Positions 54,254 to 63,880 of a DNA stretch of 64,000 bases are shown here, one piece after another. Each line of letters starts with the position of its first letter. Position 1 is the stretch's first letter. The notes under the pieces were generated by a model, which did no database searches, had not been told where the DNA came from, and saw only the letters and a list, made by a program, of their open reading frames with translations. The stretch covers positions 179,861 through 243,860 of the forward strand of contig NZ_JAHKQH010000009.1 in assembly GCF_018861025.1 (NCBI RefSeq), read 5' to 3'. The position numbers and the translations under genes were made by a program. The stretch comes from Psychrosphaera sp. B3R10 (GTDB taxonomy: Bacteria; Pseudomonadota; Gammaproteobacteria; Enterobacterales; Alteromonadaceae).

Positions 54254-56014
54254 ATGAATATTAATAAAATATTAGCAATTACGTTGCTAGCCAGTTTGAC
54301 TGTCGCATGTGGCAGTTCGAATGGCGATAAATCTGAACCGCCAACAACACAAAATGAACTTCCAGAAGAACAACAGGAAACCACCGTAGAACAAATCCAA
54401 CTCAACCAAGTCGGCTTTTTACCGAATGAAAACAAAGTTGCAGTTGTACCTAATGTTTCGAGTAGTTCATTTGCCTTAGTTTCAAAGGATACTGGCACCG
54501 TTGTATTTGAAGGAACCTTATCCACAGCCGCAAGTTGGCAAGTTGCCGGCGATACGCAGTTTAAGATTGCAGACTTTTCACCATTTAAAACTGAAGGTCA
54601 GTATTTCATAAGAGTCGCTGGTGTAGATGAATCTCACAACTTTGATATTGGTTCAACAGTATTTGACCCTTTACATGACGCGGCTTTGAAATCTTATTAT
54701 TTTAACCGTTCGGGTACAGCTATCGAAGCCCCTTATAGTCAACAATGGACCCGTGCCGCTGGGCATTCAGATGAGCAGGTTAAAGTTCACGCTTCTGCCG
54801 CCAGCACAGAGCGCCCGGAGTTAACGGTTATTTCCTCCCCTAAAGGCTGGTATGACGCGGGTGATTACGGCAAATACGTCGTTAATTCGGGCATTACCAC
54901 ATACACTTTATTGGCTGCATACGAGCACTTTCCTGATTTTTACGACAACCGCGCGATTAATATCCCAGAAACAGATGACCTAATACCAGATATTCTAAAT
55001 GAAACTCTTTGGAACATAGATTGGCTTGCGACAATGCAAGACCCTGACGGTGGTGTGTACCATAAGCTCACTACGTTAAATTGGCCTGGTCAAGAAATGC
55101 CAGACGAGGATAAAAGAGACCGCTATGTGATAGGTAAATCCACCGCCGCAACACTAAATTTTGCCGCTGTTTTAGCAATGTCGAATCGCGTGTATCAACC
55201 ATTTGACACTGCAATGTCAGGTAAACGTGAGCAATGGTTGGCCGCCGCCGAATCAGCTTGGAGTTGGGCTGTAGCGCATCCAATGGAAATCTATCAACAA
55301 CCCGCGGATGTCAGTAGTGGCGAATATGGTGATTCGTTTTTTAATGATGAATTTGCCTGGGCTGCTGCAGAGTTATTTATAACCACAAAAAACATCGATT
55401 ACTTTAATCATTACCTTAAGTATCGCAGCGATGTCGCCGTGCCGTCATGGTCTTACGTGGCTTATTTAGCCACAAGTACTTTACTATTTCAGGGTGAAGA
55501 CATTATCGACCCGGTGAAATATGCCGAGATTAAAGCGGATCAGCTTACTTTAGCCGACAAGCTTGTTGGTCAATACCAAGACAGCAGCTATAAAGTACCT
55601 ATGATAGCGTCTGACTTTGTTTGGGGCAGCAATTCAGTGGCGTTAAACAAAGCATTGATCCTGATGCAGGCACATAAACTGACAGACGACCAAACGTATC
55701 GGGAAGTGGCCATAAACATTCTTGACTACGTATTAGGACGTAACCCGACGGACTACTCTTTTGTGACTGGATTTGGTTCAAAAAGTCCTATGTTTCCACA
55801 CCATCGTATTTCAGACAGCGACGGCATTGCAGAACCTATTCCGGGTATGGTTGCAGGTGGTCCACACAGCGGGAGACAAGATGGCTGTAATTACCTCTAT
55901 ACCGAACCGGCTCGCACTTACATCGATGACTGGTGTAGCTTCGCGACCAATGAAATTGCCATTAACTGGAACGCACCACTAGTTTATGTGCTGGCTGCCT
56001 TATTAGCGGAATAG
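54254..56014 (+). CDS. GH9 endoglucanase/cellulase, lipoprotein
   Basis: Inverting beta-1,4-glucanase. The lipobox LTVAC at 15-19 gives a lipid anchor, followed by a low-complexity linker and a CelD_N immunoglobulin-like domain (~45-135, with LNQVGFLPNENK). The (alpha/alpha)6 catalytic domain spans ~140-586. Catalytic residues are visible: Asp201 and Asp204 in WYDAGDYGKYV, and the acid Glu567 in NEIAINWNAPL; PHHRISDS is the third family block. Length 586 is typical. GGGG precedes the ATG. It probably acts on cellulose, mixed-linkage glucan or xyloglucan fragments, feeding the GH3 enzyme. Confidence 0.93.
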   Translation: MNINKILAITLLASLTVACGSSNGDKSEPPTTQNELPEEQQETTVEQIQLNQVGFLPNENKVAVVPNVSSSSFALVSKDTGTVVFEGTLSTAASWQVAGDTQFKIADFSPFKTEGQYFIRVAGVDESHNFDIGSTVFDPLHDAALKSYYFNRSGTAIEAPYSQQWTRAAGHSDEQVKVHASAASTERPELTVISSPKGWYDAGDYGKYVVNSGITTYTLLAAYEHFPDFYDNRAINIPETDDLIPDILNETLWNIDWLATMQDPDGGVYHKLTTLNWPGQEMPDEDKRDRYVIGKSTAATLNFAAVLAMSNRVYQPFDTAMSGKREQWLAAAESAWSWAVAHPMEIYQQPADVSSGEYGDSFFNDEFAWAAAELFITTKNIDYFNHYLKYRSDVAVPSWSYVAYLATSTLLFQGEDIIDPVKYAEIKADQLTLADKLVGQYQDSSYKVPMIASDFVWGSNSVALNKALILMQAHKLTDDQTYREVAINILDYVLGRNPTDYSFVTGFGSKSPMFPHHRISDSDGIAEPIPGMVAGGPHSGRQDGCNYLYTEPARTYIDDWCSFATNEIAINWNAPLVYVLAALLAE

Positions 56015-56029
56015 GTAAAAAGCTTAAAG

Positions 56030-57010
56030 CGAATTATGGACTGCCTCTGCGTATTACCCGTCATCTCAAAATCGCTTAGGCTGACTAATTTTACAAGCTA
56101 CGGGGATGACGTTTTTTCCGACCTGTGGGGTCAGAGTCGCTGATTTTATTATTTCCTCTGCACTCGGTTGGAGATCCCTAATATCGCTGTGGCTGACTAA
56201 TTTTACAAGCTACGGGGATGACGTTTTTTCTGTTTAATTGGAATGACGGTTTTTCTTTAAAACAACGTGTTATTACATAAAGTTCAGGTGACTTTTTCCT
56301 TCGTCTAAATCCCCTTAGTTGAGATTTATATCTCGAAGTGAACGGCAGGGACGCCGTTGCAAGGAATGTATTCACGGACGAATTTACATTCCGTCTTCGA
56401 CGATAATATAAATCTTAAATAAGGATTAGGGATTTGGTCGAAAGCGGCCTTTTTGCCTACTTTTTGGGCTGTTGCAAAAAGTAAGGTCGACGCAGTCGAA
56501 ATAGCCGCCTGCAAGGCAAAGAAAGGCACAGCCTACAAGGCGAACTATGGACTTCCTCTGCATTCGGTTGGAGGTCCCTAATATCGCTGTGGCTGACTAA
56601 TTTTACAAGCTACGGGGATGACGTTTTTTGTTCTGAACAATTTGAGCCAATTTAAGGCGAACTATGGACTTCCTCTGCACTCGGTTGTAGACCTGCGGGG
56701 TCAGAGTCGCTGATTTTATTATTTCCTCTGCACTCGGTTGGAGATCCCTAATATCGCATAGGCTCTTTTGGGATGACGTTTTTTGTTCTGAACATATGCG
56801 CTAATTTAAAGCTCAGGTTAACTTCCTCTGCACTCGGTTGGAGGTCCCTAATATCGCCTAGGCTCTTTTGGGATGACGTTTTTTATTCTGAACATATGCG
56901 CTAATTTAAGGCGAACTATGGACGTCCTCTGCACTCGGTTGGAGGTCCCTAATATCGCTGTGGCTCTTTTGGGATGACGTTTTTTTCTGTTTAATTAGAA
57001 TGATGGTATT
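56030..57010. repeat. Degenerate interspersed repeat array (about 100-nt units)
   Basis: The phrase CCTCTGCACTCGGTTGGAG (or close variants) recurs near 56156, 56552, 56670, 56723, 56825 and 56928. It is usually followed by TCCCTAATATCGC and then by GGGATGACGTTTTTT (near 56105, 56215, 56619, 56771, 56871, 56969). Successive units at 56.72-56.97 kb are about 100 nt apart and tandem. The reverse complement, GTCATCCC...GGGATCTCC, resembles widespread REP-like dyads of marine gammaproteobacteria. No coding potential is seen. Confidence 0.8.
56313..56553. repeat. Foldback repeat element, copy A
   Basis: A long imperfect outer stem (5' arm 56313-56339, 3' arm 56395-56425, sharing AGATTTATAT / ATATAAATCT) encloses a core with two hairpins: AACGGC/GCCGTT at 56341-56357 and GGAATGTA/TACATTCC at 56363-56392. 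A second structured part at ~56444-56508 has GCGGC/GCCGC ends around a CTACTTTTTG/CAAAAAGTAAG hairpin. The element ends GCAAGGCAAAGAAAGGCACAG followed by CCTACAAGGCGAACT, which is identical to the end of copy B. Short ORFs in it are not genes. Confidence 0.75.
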
Positions 57011-57083
57011 TCTGTGTATTTGGGAGGGCGGTATTCACTAAAATAACCTGTTATCACACCTAAAATTCAGGCTACATTTTACC

Positions 57084-57361
57084 TCCATTCAATATTCCTG
57101 AAATTAAATCAGTTTTCTAAAGTGGGAGACAGGACGTCGAGTAAGGGATGTTTTCATGGACGAAATTACATCCCGTCTTTTAGACAAAACTGAATTTAAT
57201 GTAAGACAAGAATATTGGCTGGATGCGGCTCTTTTGGTTACTTTTCTAGCTGTTGAGAAAAGTGACTCGCCTTTAGGCGAAAAGCCGCCCGCAGGGCATA
57301 ACCCACGTAGTATGAAGGCAGCCTGCAAGGCAAAGAAAGGCACAGCCTACAAGGCGAACTA
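57084..57361. repeat. Foldback repeat element, copy B
   Basis: Same layout as copy A with different stem sequence. Outer arms 57084-57121 and 57176-57221 share CAATATTC, ATTAAAT and CAGTTTT blocks with their complements. The core has GGGATGT/ACATCCC around TTTCATGGACGAAATT, close to the core of copy A. A second hairpin TTACTTTTCT/AGAAAAGTGA lies within GCGGC/GCCGC ends. It finishes with the same GCAAGGCAAAGAAAGGCACAG... end as copy A. Confidence 0.75.
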
Positions 57362-57454
57362 ACGTTACAAGCTACGGGGATGACGGCGTTCTGCCAATTG
57401 ACGCGACGTATTTTGCCCTCATTATTATTGCTTTCTTACAAATTGAGCATATAA

Positions 57455-57482
57455 AAAAACGGAGTACGTCGACTCCGTTTAT
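57455..57482 (-). terminator. Terminator of the M48 protease gene
   Basis: AAACGGAGT / ACTCCGTTT stem around ACGTCG. Read on the minus strand it is followed by a T run. It lies 35 nt beyond the stop codon. Confidence 0.75.
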
Positions 57483-57514
57483 GATGTTTCCAATTTAATT
57501 CAAACAGACTTAAT

Positions 57515-58312
57515 TTAACTTGGTTTATAACATTTTGGTTTTTGCGTACTGCTATCAAACATAGGTTTAGTAACTGCTAAATGTTCAGTTAGCTTATCGA
57601 TACGTGTTTCATTAGATGGATGCGTTGATAAAAACTCCATTGGAGCAGAGTCGCTTAATTTTGCCATGTTATGCCAAAGATCAACTGCCGCTTCTGGTCT
57701 AAAACCAGACTTAGCCATAAGCTCTTGACCTATGATGTCAGCTTCTTTTTCGTGAGTACGACCATAAGGCATTAATATGCCGTATTGTAGCCCCATACCT
57801 AATGCGGCTTGCGAATACTTCTGTACTTGTTCATCTTGACCACCTAATAATACGCCGGCCAATTGTTGTACGCCTGAGGCCGCTTGATTTGAAGACAACC
57901 GCTCATTTGAATGCTCTGCAATTACATGCCCTACTTCATGACCCATGATTGCAGCTAATTGATCCTGATTTTCGGTAACATCGAGGATGCCTGTATAAAC
58001 ACCAATTTTACCGCCCGGCAGTGCAAATGCATTAATTTGTGGAGAGTCAAATAATACAACTTCCCAATCGCCGCTGTGTGCTTCTTTACTCACATTTGGT
58101 GTGATTTCGTCCGCCACACACTGCACAAAATTGATTAATGCTTGATTAGTGCTAATTGGGATTTCTTGTTTCATTTGTTCAAATGATTCAGTTCCCATGG
58201 TAGCAAGTTTGTCTTTTGACACGAATGCCAATTGATTGCGTCCCGTTGGAGACGTTGAGCAAGCAGAAACAGCCGACATCAAAATAACTAAAGAAACTAA
58301 CTTTTTATTCAT
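57515..58312 (-). CDS. M48 family zinc metalloprotease, lipoprotein (LoiP/BepA-like)
   Basis: Periplasmic or outer-membrane lipoprotein protease for envelope quality control. The lipobox is SAVSAC near residues 13-18, followed by STSPTGRNQL, a common start of this group. The zinc site is HEVGH (His125, Glu126, His129) with the third ligand Glu in HEKEADIIG. The C-terminal FLSTHPSNETRIDKL is the family end block. Length 265 matches LoiP/YcaL-type single-domain proteins. It is monocistronic and next to the large sensor kinase. Confidence 0.93.
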   Translation of the reverse strand: MNKKLVSLVILMSAVSACSTSPTGRNQLAFVSKDKLATMGTESFEQMKQEIPISTNQALINFVQCVADEITPNVSKEAHSGDWEVVLFDSPQINAFALPGGKIGVYTGILDVTENQDQLAAIMGHEVGHVIAEHSNERLSSNQAASGVQQLAGVLLGGQDEQVQKYSQAALGMGLQYGILMPYGRTHEKEADIIGQELMAKSGFRPEAAVDLWHNMAKLSDSAPMEFLSTHPSNETRIDKLTEHLAVTKPMFDSSTQKPKCYKPS

Positions 58313-58437
58313 TGATACATCCCAGAAAAATTACAATTGCACTAATCTTGGTTAGCTAGACCGCCTTAATAGCGGATAAAACAACTAACTCAAATTTACT
58401 TTAAAATAGTTTATGAGATCCTATCCCATACGCCTAG

Positions 58438-61400
58438 TTATTTATCACTTTTTACTTTAATTGGTAAGTTGATATATATTTCTACGCCGTCGCCTAGACG
58501 ACTATTTAATACGATATCGCCACCCAATTTTTGGGTCACAAGATTATAACTAATATGCATACCTAGACCGGTATTACCTTTGTTTCTATTCGTGGTAAAA
58601 AACGGTTCAAATACCTTTTCCCAGTTAGCCTCGTCAATTCCAATGCCCGAGTCTTTATAAATAAGGATAATGGAGTCTTGCGAATTGTAAGACGCTGATA
58701 ATACAATCGAGCCCTTTTTCATGCCTTTAAAGCCATGGGTAAGTGAGTTAGTAATAAAATTGACTAAAACCTGAGACAACAAGCCAGGATAACTCGTCAT
58801 TTTTATATCATTAGGGACATCGGCACTAATCGAAAACTCAGTATTTTTGAACTTTGGCCTCAATGTCGCTACGGTATCATCGACTAAATCTTTGAGATTA
58901 AACTCGCGTATTTGTTCACTCGACTGGTCAACAGAAACTTGTTTAAAGCTATTAACTAACTCGCCTGCCCTCGATAAGTTGCGTTGCGCTAACAAAAGTC
59001 CCGTCATGGTTTCTTCACCCAATTTAGAAAATTTGGTGTGTGATAAACTTTTGTTTTTTGCTCTTTCTAATAACTCACCCATCGACTTTTCGGAGTATGA
59101 CAATGACGTAATTGCAACTCCTAAAGGCGTATTAATTTCATGCGCAACTCCTGCAACCATATTCCCCAAGCTGGCCATTTTTTCCGATTCAACAAGCTTT
59201 TCCTGCATCGACTTTAATTGAAACAATGTTTGTGTAATTTCTTTGTTCGCTTCAACTAGTTCAAAGGTTCTTTCTTTTACTTTTTCTTCTAATTCATCAT
59301 TAGCTAATGTTAAGGCTTCCTCTGCGCGCTTTAATTCATCAATGTTTTTATTTGCCCCGGAAATTAACGTTGGTCGACCGGTGACAGGGTCTCGTTCACT
59401 TACGGTTCCTTTACCTAGCACCCAAAACCATTTACCAGCTTTATCTTTCAACCGATAAGTGACCTCAAAAGAATCAATACTTTCAAAAATGCTGGCAGTT
59501 AGGGCTTTACGCACCTGTCCGGCATCATCAGGGTGAATGTGGGCTTCGAAGTCGTCGCCGCTTTGCATTTCTCTATATTCTGCCGAACCTAGCGAGTTTC
59601 GTCGGTGCAAGGTATTTTCTCTTACATTAAAATTCCAAAACTCATCACCACTCCCCCACAAAGCCAATGACAATTCTTGCTCTTTTTTACTGATCTGTTG
59701 AAAAGTTTTTTGTTCAAATTGACGCTTACGCCGAACTAAAATTAGTACCAAACTCAATATAAATAAAGCAGTGGTAAGATAAATAAAATAAGCGAATGGC
59801 GAAGCCCAAGGAGCTGGAGATATGTCAAATTGTAGTGCCTTAGGTTCACTCCAATTAACCCCGTCAATCGACGCTTGGACAGAAAAAATGTATGTACCAG
59901 GATCTAGATTAGTGTAAGTTGCCAGTCGCCTTTTATGGTCTGTTATCGTCCAATTTTGATCAAATGGTTGTAGCTGATATTTGTACTTAACTTTTAACGG
60001 TGTCTGAAAGTTTATCGCACCAAAACCAATGCTAAATGCGTTTTGAAAATAATCTAACGCAACTCGCTTTGACTTCTCTAGGGACTTGCTCAATAGCTTC
60101 GACTCGTCGCCAACGACTACCTTTTTACCAAACAGGTATAAGTCGGACAAATAAACCTCGGGGGCATTTCCAATACTTGGTATTTTTGAAGTATCAAGTT
60201 TGGCTACCCCACCCACCCCTCCGGCATAAATAAATTGATCATTTTGAAATAGTGAGTTGGAGTTAAATTCATTATTTGGGAGGCCATCCTCAATACTAAA
60301 CACTCGTAAATCGTTACCACTTGGCTCAAGTCGAATGATCCCTGAATCTGTGGTTAACCAAATAAAACCATCTCTATCCTGCACGATGCCATAGATGGTT
60401 TGGTGAGTAAGGTAAGGAACATGGGTAAAGTGATCTATTTTGTTAGCGGAAATATCTAATAAAGACAATCCATTTGTAGTCCCAACATAGAGGTTGTTTT
60501 CATCAGTGGTCATTAAACTTACCACTAAATTTCCAGGTAAAAAAGGGGCTGTTTCGCTTTTGCCAAAGTGCTTTTCGACGGTCTTTTGGCTGATATTAAA
60601 TAAAAACAAACCACTATCAAATGACCCTAACCACACCAATTCGTCAGTAACTTTTAAAGACGTTTGAAACCGGTTTGTTATCCAACTAGGGTCGGTCACC
60701 GTTTTGGTTGAAAACTGATCCAGCTTTTTATCTGTTTTATCAAAAGTAAATACGCCATTGCTTCTTGTTGTAAAGAGCAGAGTGTCGGCATTTAATTCAA
60801 TAATATCCGTTATAAAAAGCTTGAGATCAGATGTTTGGCTCTCAAACATTTTTGTTTTTGCATTAAACTTAGCTAGTGGCCCATTTCGATAACCTACCCA
60901 TACATCATCACCACTATCAATTTCAATTACTGAAATTTGGCTGCTTATGCCATCGTGTATCATGCCTAACGGATAGTAAGTCGTGATGTTGTTGTTCCAA
61001 TCTAACTTTGCAATACCTTCGTTACTGCCTTGCCAAACGTCACCCGCACTATCGATATCAATTGCCGCCACACTTGTGCCTATGGTACTCAACGAATTGC
61101 CTTCGGAACCGCTATCCGTGACGGCTTCAATCCAAGATGAATTTCGAGCTTGCAAAAATAATCCGTCGTTTTGCGTTCCTAACCAAATCTGTTGACTGGA
61201 GTCGACAAAGAAAGAAAGCACTTGATTGACATCAAAATTTGCCTGAACGATTTTTGGGTAACTACCGTCTTTCAACGGCGATTCAATCTGAAACAATGCA
61301 TTGCCAGTCGTCACCCATAAAACCGAGTTTATGTCTAAATACGCAGCCATAACAGACGGTAATATATCTTTGAATAACAACTCAGTTCTATCCGGCTTTA

Positions 61401-62109
61401 CTGCAACCAAGCCGTAGTTGGTGGCTACCACTAGATTTGTTTCATCGATAACTTCAAAGCCATAAATCGTTTGGTTGTTAGCGACGTTAAATAATAGTTT
61501 TGGGACTGACTTTGAATCGCCCATAAACTCAATCCTATTTTCTTCTAGGACAACGTAAATACCGCCTTCTGATACTTTTATCGATGTGACATTTTGATTG
61601 TTGTAGCCACTTGGAATTAATTTTTTAGTTGCAACTTCAACCCGAAATAAGCCATTCGTCATTGCTACCCAAATCTCACCGCTTGGTGACAAGACAATAT
61701 CCTGTACTGCGCCAAAGTGAATGTTGGGCTCAATAGGTATAAACTGATTTTTCTCAAAGGAATAAAGGTGTAAGCCACTTGCTGTTCCAACCCAAAGATC
61801 GCCATTGTGACTAACAAGCAAGTTTCGAATGTAATCGCTTTGTAAGCCTAAAGCGCTTTTTGTCACATTTTGATGAAATATTTCGAATTCGTATCCGTCA
61901 AATCTATGAATGCCATTTTGAGTTCCAATCCACATCATACCGGAACGATCTTCAGTAATTGCGGTTATGGCATTTTGCGCTAAGCCATCACTTTTGGTGT
62001 AATTTCGCAGTTGCCATGATAACTCTCCCGCCTTTAAACATAAGGATGCAAAGCAAATTAAGATTGTTAATACGACCACGTAATTTGTTTTATTTTGAGT
62101 CTTGCTCAA
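58438..62109 (-). CDS. Giant sensor histidine kinase: two-component propeller, Y_Y_Y, PAS, HisKA-like and HATPase
   Basis: Signal peptide or TM at ~9-27. Reg_prop beta-propeller repeats from ~35 to ~690 show recurrent IWIGT/LWVGT phrases such as GMMWIGTQNGIHRF and DLWVGTASGLHLY. A Y_Y_Y domain (~700-775) is followed by a TM (~785-805), a PAS domain (~825-945), a coiled coil, and a kinase core with phosphoacceptor His990 in GVAHEINTPLG. The ATPase boxes are NFITNSLTHG, DSGIGID and GNTGLGMH. Unlike Bacteroides glycan sensors it has no receiver or AraC domain. No response regulator gene is adjacent, so its partner is elsewhere. Confidence 0.92.
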   Translation of the reverse strand: MSKTQNKTNYVVVLTILICFASLCLKAGELSWQLRNYTKSDGLAQNAITAITEDRSGMMWIGTQNGIHRFDGYEFEIFHQNVTKSALGLQSDYIRNLLVSHNGDLWVGTASGLHLYSFEKNQFIPIEPNIHFGAVQDIVLSPSGEIWVAMTNGLFRVEVATKKLIPSGYNNQNVTSIKVSEGGIYVVLEENRIEFMGDSKSVPKLLFNVANNQTIYGFEVIDETNLVVATNYGLVAVKPDRTELLFKDILPSVMAAYLDINSVLWVTTGNALFQIESPLKDGSYPKIVQANFDVNQVLSFFVDSSQQIWLGTQNDGLFLQARNSSWIEAVTDSGSEGNSLSTIGTSVAAIDIDSAGDVWQGSNEGIAKLDWNNNITTYYPLGMIHDGISSQISVIEIDSGDDVWVGYRNGPLAKFNAKTKMFESQTSDLKLFITDIIELNADTLLFTTRSNGVFTFDKTDKKLDQFSTKTVTDPSWITNRFQTSLKVTDELVWLGSFDSGLFLFNISQKTVEKHFGKSETAPFLPGNLVVSLMTTDENNLYVGTTNGLSLLDISANKIDHFTHVPYLTHQTIYGIVQDRDGFIWLTTDSGIIRLEPSGNDLRVFSIEDGLPNNEFNSNSLFQNDQFIYAGGVGGVAKLDTSKIPSIGNAPEVYLSDLYLFGKKVVVGDESKLLSKSLEKSKRVALDYFQNAFSIGFGAINFQTPLKVKYKYQLQPFDQNWTITDHKRRLATYTNLDPGTYIFSVQASIDGVNWSEPKALQFDISPAPWASPFAYFIYLTTALFILSLVLILVRRKRQFEQKTFQQISKKEQELSLALWGSGDEFWNFNVRENTLHRRNSLGSAEYREMQSGDDFEAHIHPDDAGQVRKALTASIFESIDSFEVTYRLKDKAGKWFWVLGKGTVSERDPVTGRPTLISGANKNIDELKRAEEALTLANDELEEKVKERTFELVEANKEITQTLFQLKSMQEKLVESEKMASLGNMVAGVAHEINTPLGVAITSLSYSEKSMGELLERAKNKSLSHTKFSKLGEETMTGLLLAQRNLSRAGELVNSFKQVSVDQSSEQIREFNLKDLVDDTVATLRPKFKNTEFSISADVPNDIKMTSYPGLLSQVLVNFITNSLTHGFKGMKKGSIVLSASYNSQDSIILIYKDSGIGIDEANWEKVFEPFFTTNRNKGNTGLGMHISYNLVTQKLGGDIVLNSRLGDGVEIYINLPIKVKSDK

Positions 62110-62278
62110 GCAACCAACTCCAACGGATTTTAGAATAGCTAATTATTAGTGTAGACAAGCTTTTGAACTTTCACTAAAAAGTTTACACCGCTTCATTAAT
62201 TATCAAAAAAAACTTTGCTTAATAAGGTTTCAAAATTAATTACTGTGGCCTAAGGTTAATTTAACTAACAACAGGTAC

Positions 62279-63685
62279 ATGCAAATGGAAAATAGTGAAT
62301 CTGGTTTAGCAAATGATTTAAATTTAAAGAGACTTCTAGAACACGCACATATAGGCGTTGTTATTCACGCTTGGGATACCTCTGTTGTGTATGCTAACCC
62401 AACAGCCTTGCGCCTAATGCGACTGTCCTATGAACAAATAATCGGTAAAACAGCCTATGATCCGGAGTGGCACTTTGTTGACGAAGCTGGAAAAATCATT
62501 AGCGTTGACGACTACCCCGTTAATAAAGTCAAAAATCAAAACACTCGCCTAGAAAATGAAATTATCGGAGCAATTGACAGCGCTCAACCAGATATTAGTT
62601 GGTTTTTGGTCAATGCCTACATGGAAAATAGCGGCAACCCTGAAACGAGTTTTATCGTTGTCACTTTTAATGACATTACCGAATCTAAACAGCTTTTTTC
62701 GTTCAGAGATATTGTTGAAAATACTCAAGATATTGTAATCGTTACCGAAGCAAATCCGATTGACAGCCCTGTTGGCCCCAACATTGTTTATGTTAATAAA
62801 GCGTTTGAACAACTTACTGGTTATTCACAAGATGAAGTCATCGGTGAAACACCCCGAATGTTACAAGGCGCATTAACAGACAAACAATCTACTCAACGTA
62901 TTCACGACGCACTGGCTAAACAAGAGGCTGTGACAGAAACCTTACTAAATTATGATAGTTCTGGACGTCCATATTGGCTCGAAATAAACATCATGCCGCT
63001 TACTAACAAATATGGTGAAGTCACTCACTTCGCGGCGATAGAACGTGATGTATCAGAGCGTAAGTTTCATTTAGAACAACTCAAAACAAAAAATGAGGAT
63101 CTCAAAGCGCTCAAAGTTACTTTAGAGAAACGAGTGGAAGAACGAACAAATGAATTAATGACGGCTAAGATCACTCTGGAGCAAATCGCATTTATTGACC
63201 AACTCACCAATATTCCAAATCGACGATACTTTATCGATCAAGCAACTAAAGTCATTTACTCAGCACAGCGACAAGCGCTTCCGGTTGCGTTTGGCTTTAT
63301 CGATGTAGACAATTTCAAAAAAATTAATGATAGTCATGGACATAGTGTTGGTGACGAAGTGCTTAAAGCTGTTGCGAGTTGTTTTGCCAATACTTTTAGA
63401 AAGGAAGACGCGTTCTGCCGCTATGGCGGTGAGGAATTTGCTTTTGCCGTCATCGTTAAAGAAAATGAAGATACGGAAAACTTAGCAAACCGGCTGTTAG
63501 CAGCTGTTAGAAATACCAAAGTGACCATCGAGAATGTCGAAATTTACTTTACAATTAGTCTTGGCATAAAAATCAACCAAGCTACGAGTACGACGGATTT
63601 TGAATTGGAACTCAAAGACGCCGATGAAGCTATGTATCAAGCAAAAAAAGAAGGTAAGGATAAATACGTTATCGTCGGGAATTAG
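62279..63685 (+). CDS. Diguanylate cyclase with two PAS domains
   Basis: Makes cyclic di-GMP. PAS1 spans ~12-138 and PAS2 ~143-268 (with ENTQDIVIVTEANP, ETPRMLQGALTD and a PAC-type IERDVSERK). A coiled coil covers ~268-310 and the GGDEF domain ~315-466. The active-site motif is GGEEF (383-387), fully competent, and the RxxD inhibitory site is not evident. There is no TM segment, so it is cytosolic. PAS2 resembles LOV/FAD-type PAS domains in spacing, but the photoactive Cys (NCRFLQ) is absent (ETPRMLQ). It is divergent from the giant sensor kinase. Confidence 0.92.
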   Translation: MQMENSESGLANDLNLKRLLEHAHIGVVIHAWDTSVVYANPTALRLMRLSYEQIIGKTAYDPEWHFVDEAGKIISVDDYPVNKVKNQNTRLENEIIGAIDSAQPDISWFLVNAYMENSGNPETSFIVVTFNDITESKQLFSFRDIVENTQDIVIVTEANPIDSPVGPNIVYVNKAFEQLTGYSQDEVIGETPRMLQGALTDKQSTQRIHDALAKQEAVTETLLNYDSSGRPYWLEINIMPLTNKYGEVTHFAAIERDVSERKFHLEQLKTKNEDLKALKVTLEKRVEERTNELMTAKITLEQIAFIDQLTNIPNRRYFIDQATKVIYSAQRQALPVAFGFIDVDNFKKINDSHGHSVGDEVLKAVASCFANTFRKEDAFCRYGGEEFAFAVIVKENEDTENLANRLLAAVRNTKVTIENVEIYFTISLGIKINQATSTTDFELELKDADEAMYQAKKEGKDKYVIVGN

Positions 63686-63820
63686 ACTTGGCCTGCTGTG
63701 TAAGCCACTATAAACAGCCAGTAAAACGCCCTACCGGTGACAGTTCCGGCAACTTGTTTACTTTAGCCATCTCTAACCCTTACTGTTCCGAAATAATCCC
63801 GCTGCATAAATTTCAGCCAT

Positions 63821-63845
63821 AAAAAAAGGCCACCTAAGTGACCTT
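63821..63845 (-). terminator. Rho-independent terminator of tuf
   Basis: On the minus strand AAGGTCAC-TTAG-GTGGCCTT (one G-T pair) is followed by a run of T, 35 nt after the tuf stop codon. Confidence 0.75.
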
Positions 63846-63880
63846 CTTTGAATTTAAACTCTCTCTAAAGAGACTTTAAA

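Noticed and set aside
56326..56529. Minus-strand ORF of 67 codons starting MPFFALQAA inside the repeat island, and a similar one at 57104-57343
   Set aside because: Both lie wholly in the foldback repeat copies and owe their likeness to the shared repeat end. Coding sense is not supported.
56030..57400. CRISPR array
   Set aside because: Repeats are ~100 nt apart, degenerate and mixed with other repeats, with no constant 25-40-nt repeats, regular spacers or cas genes.
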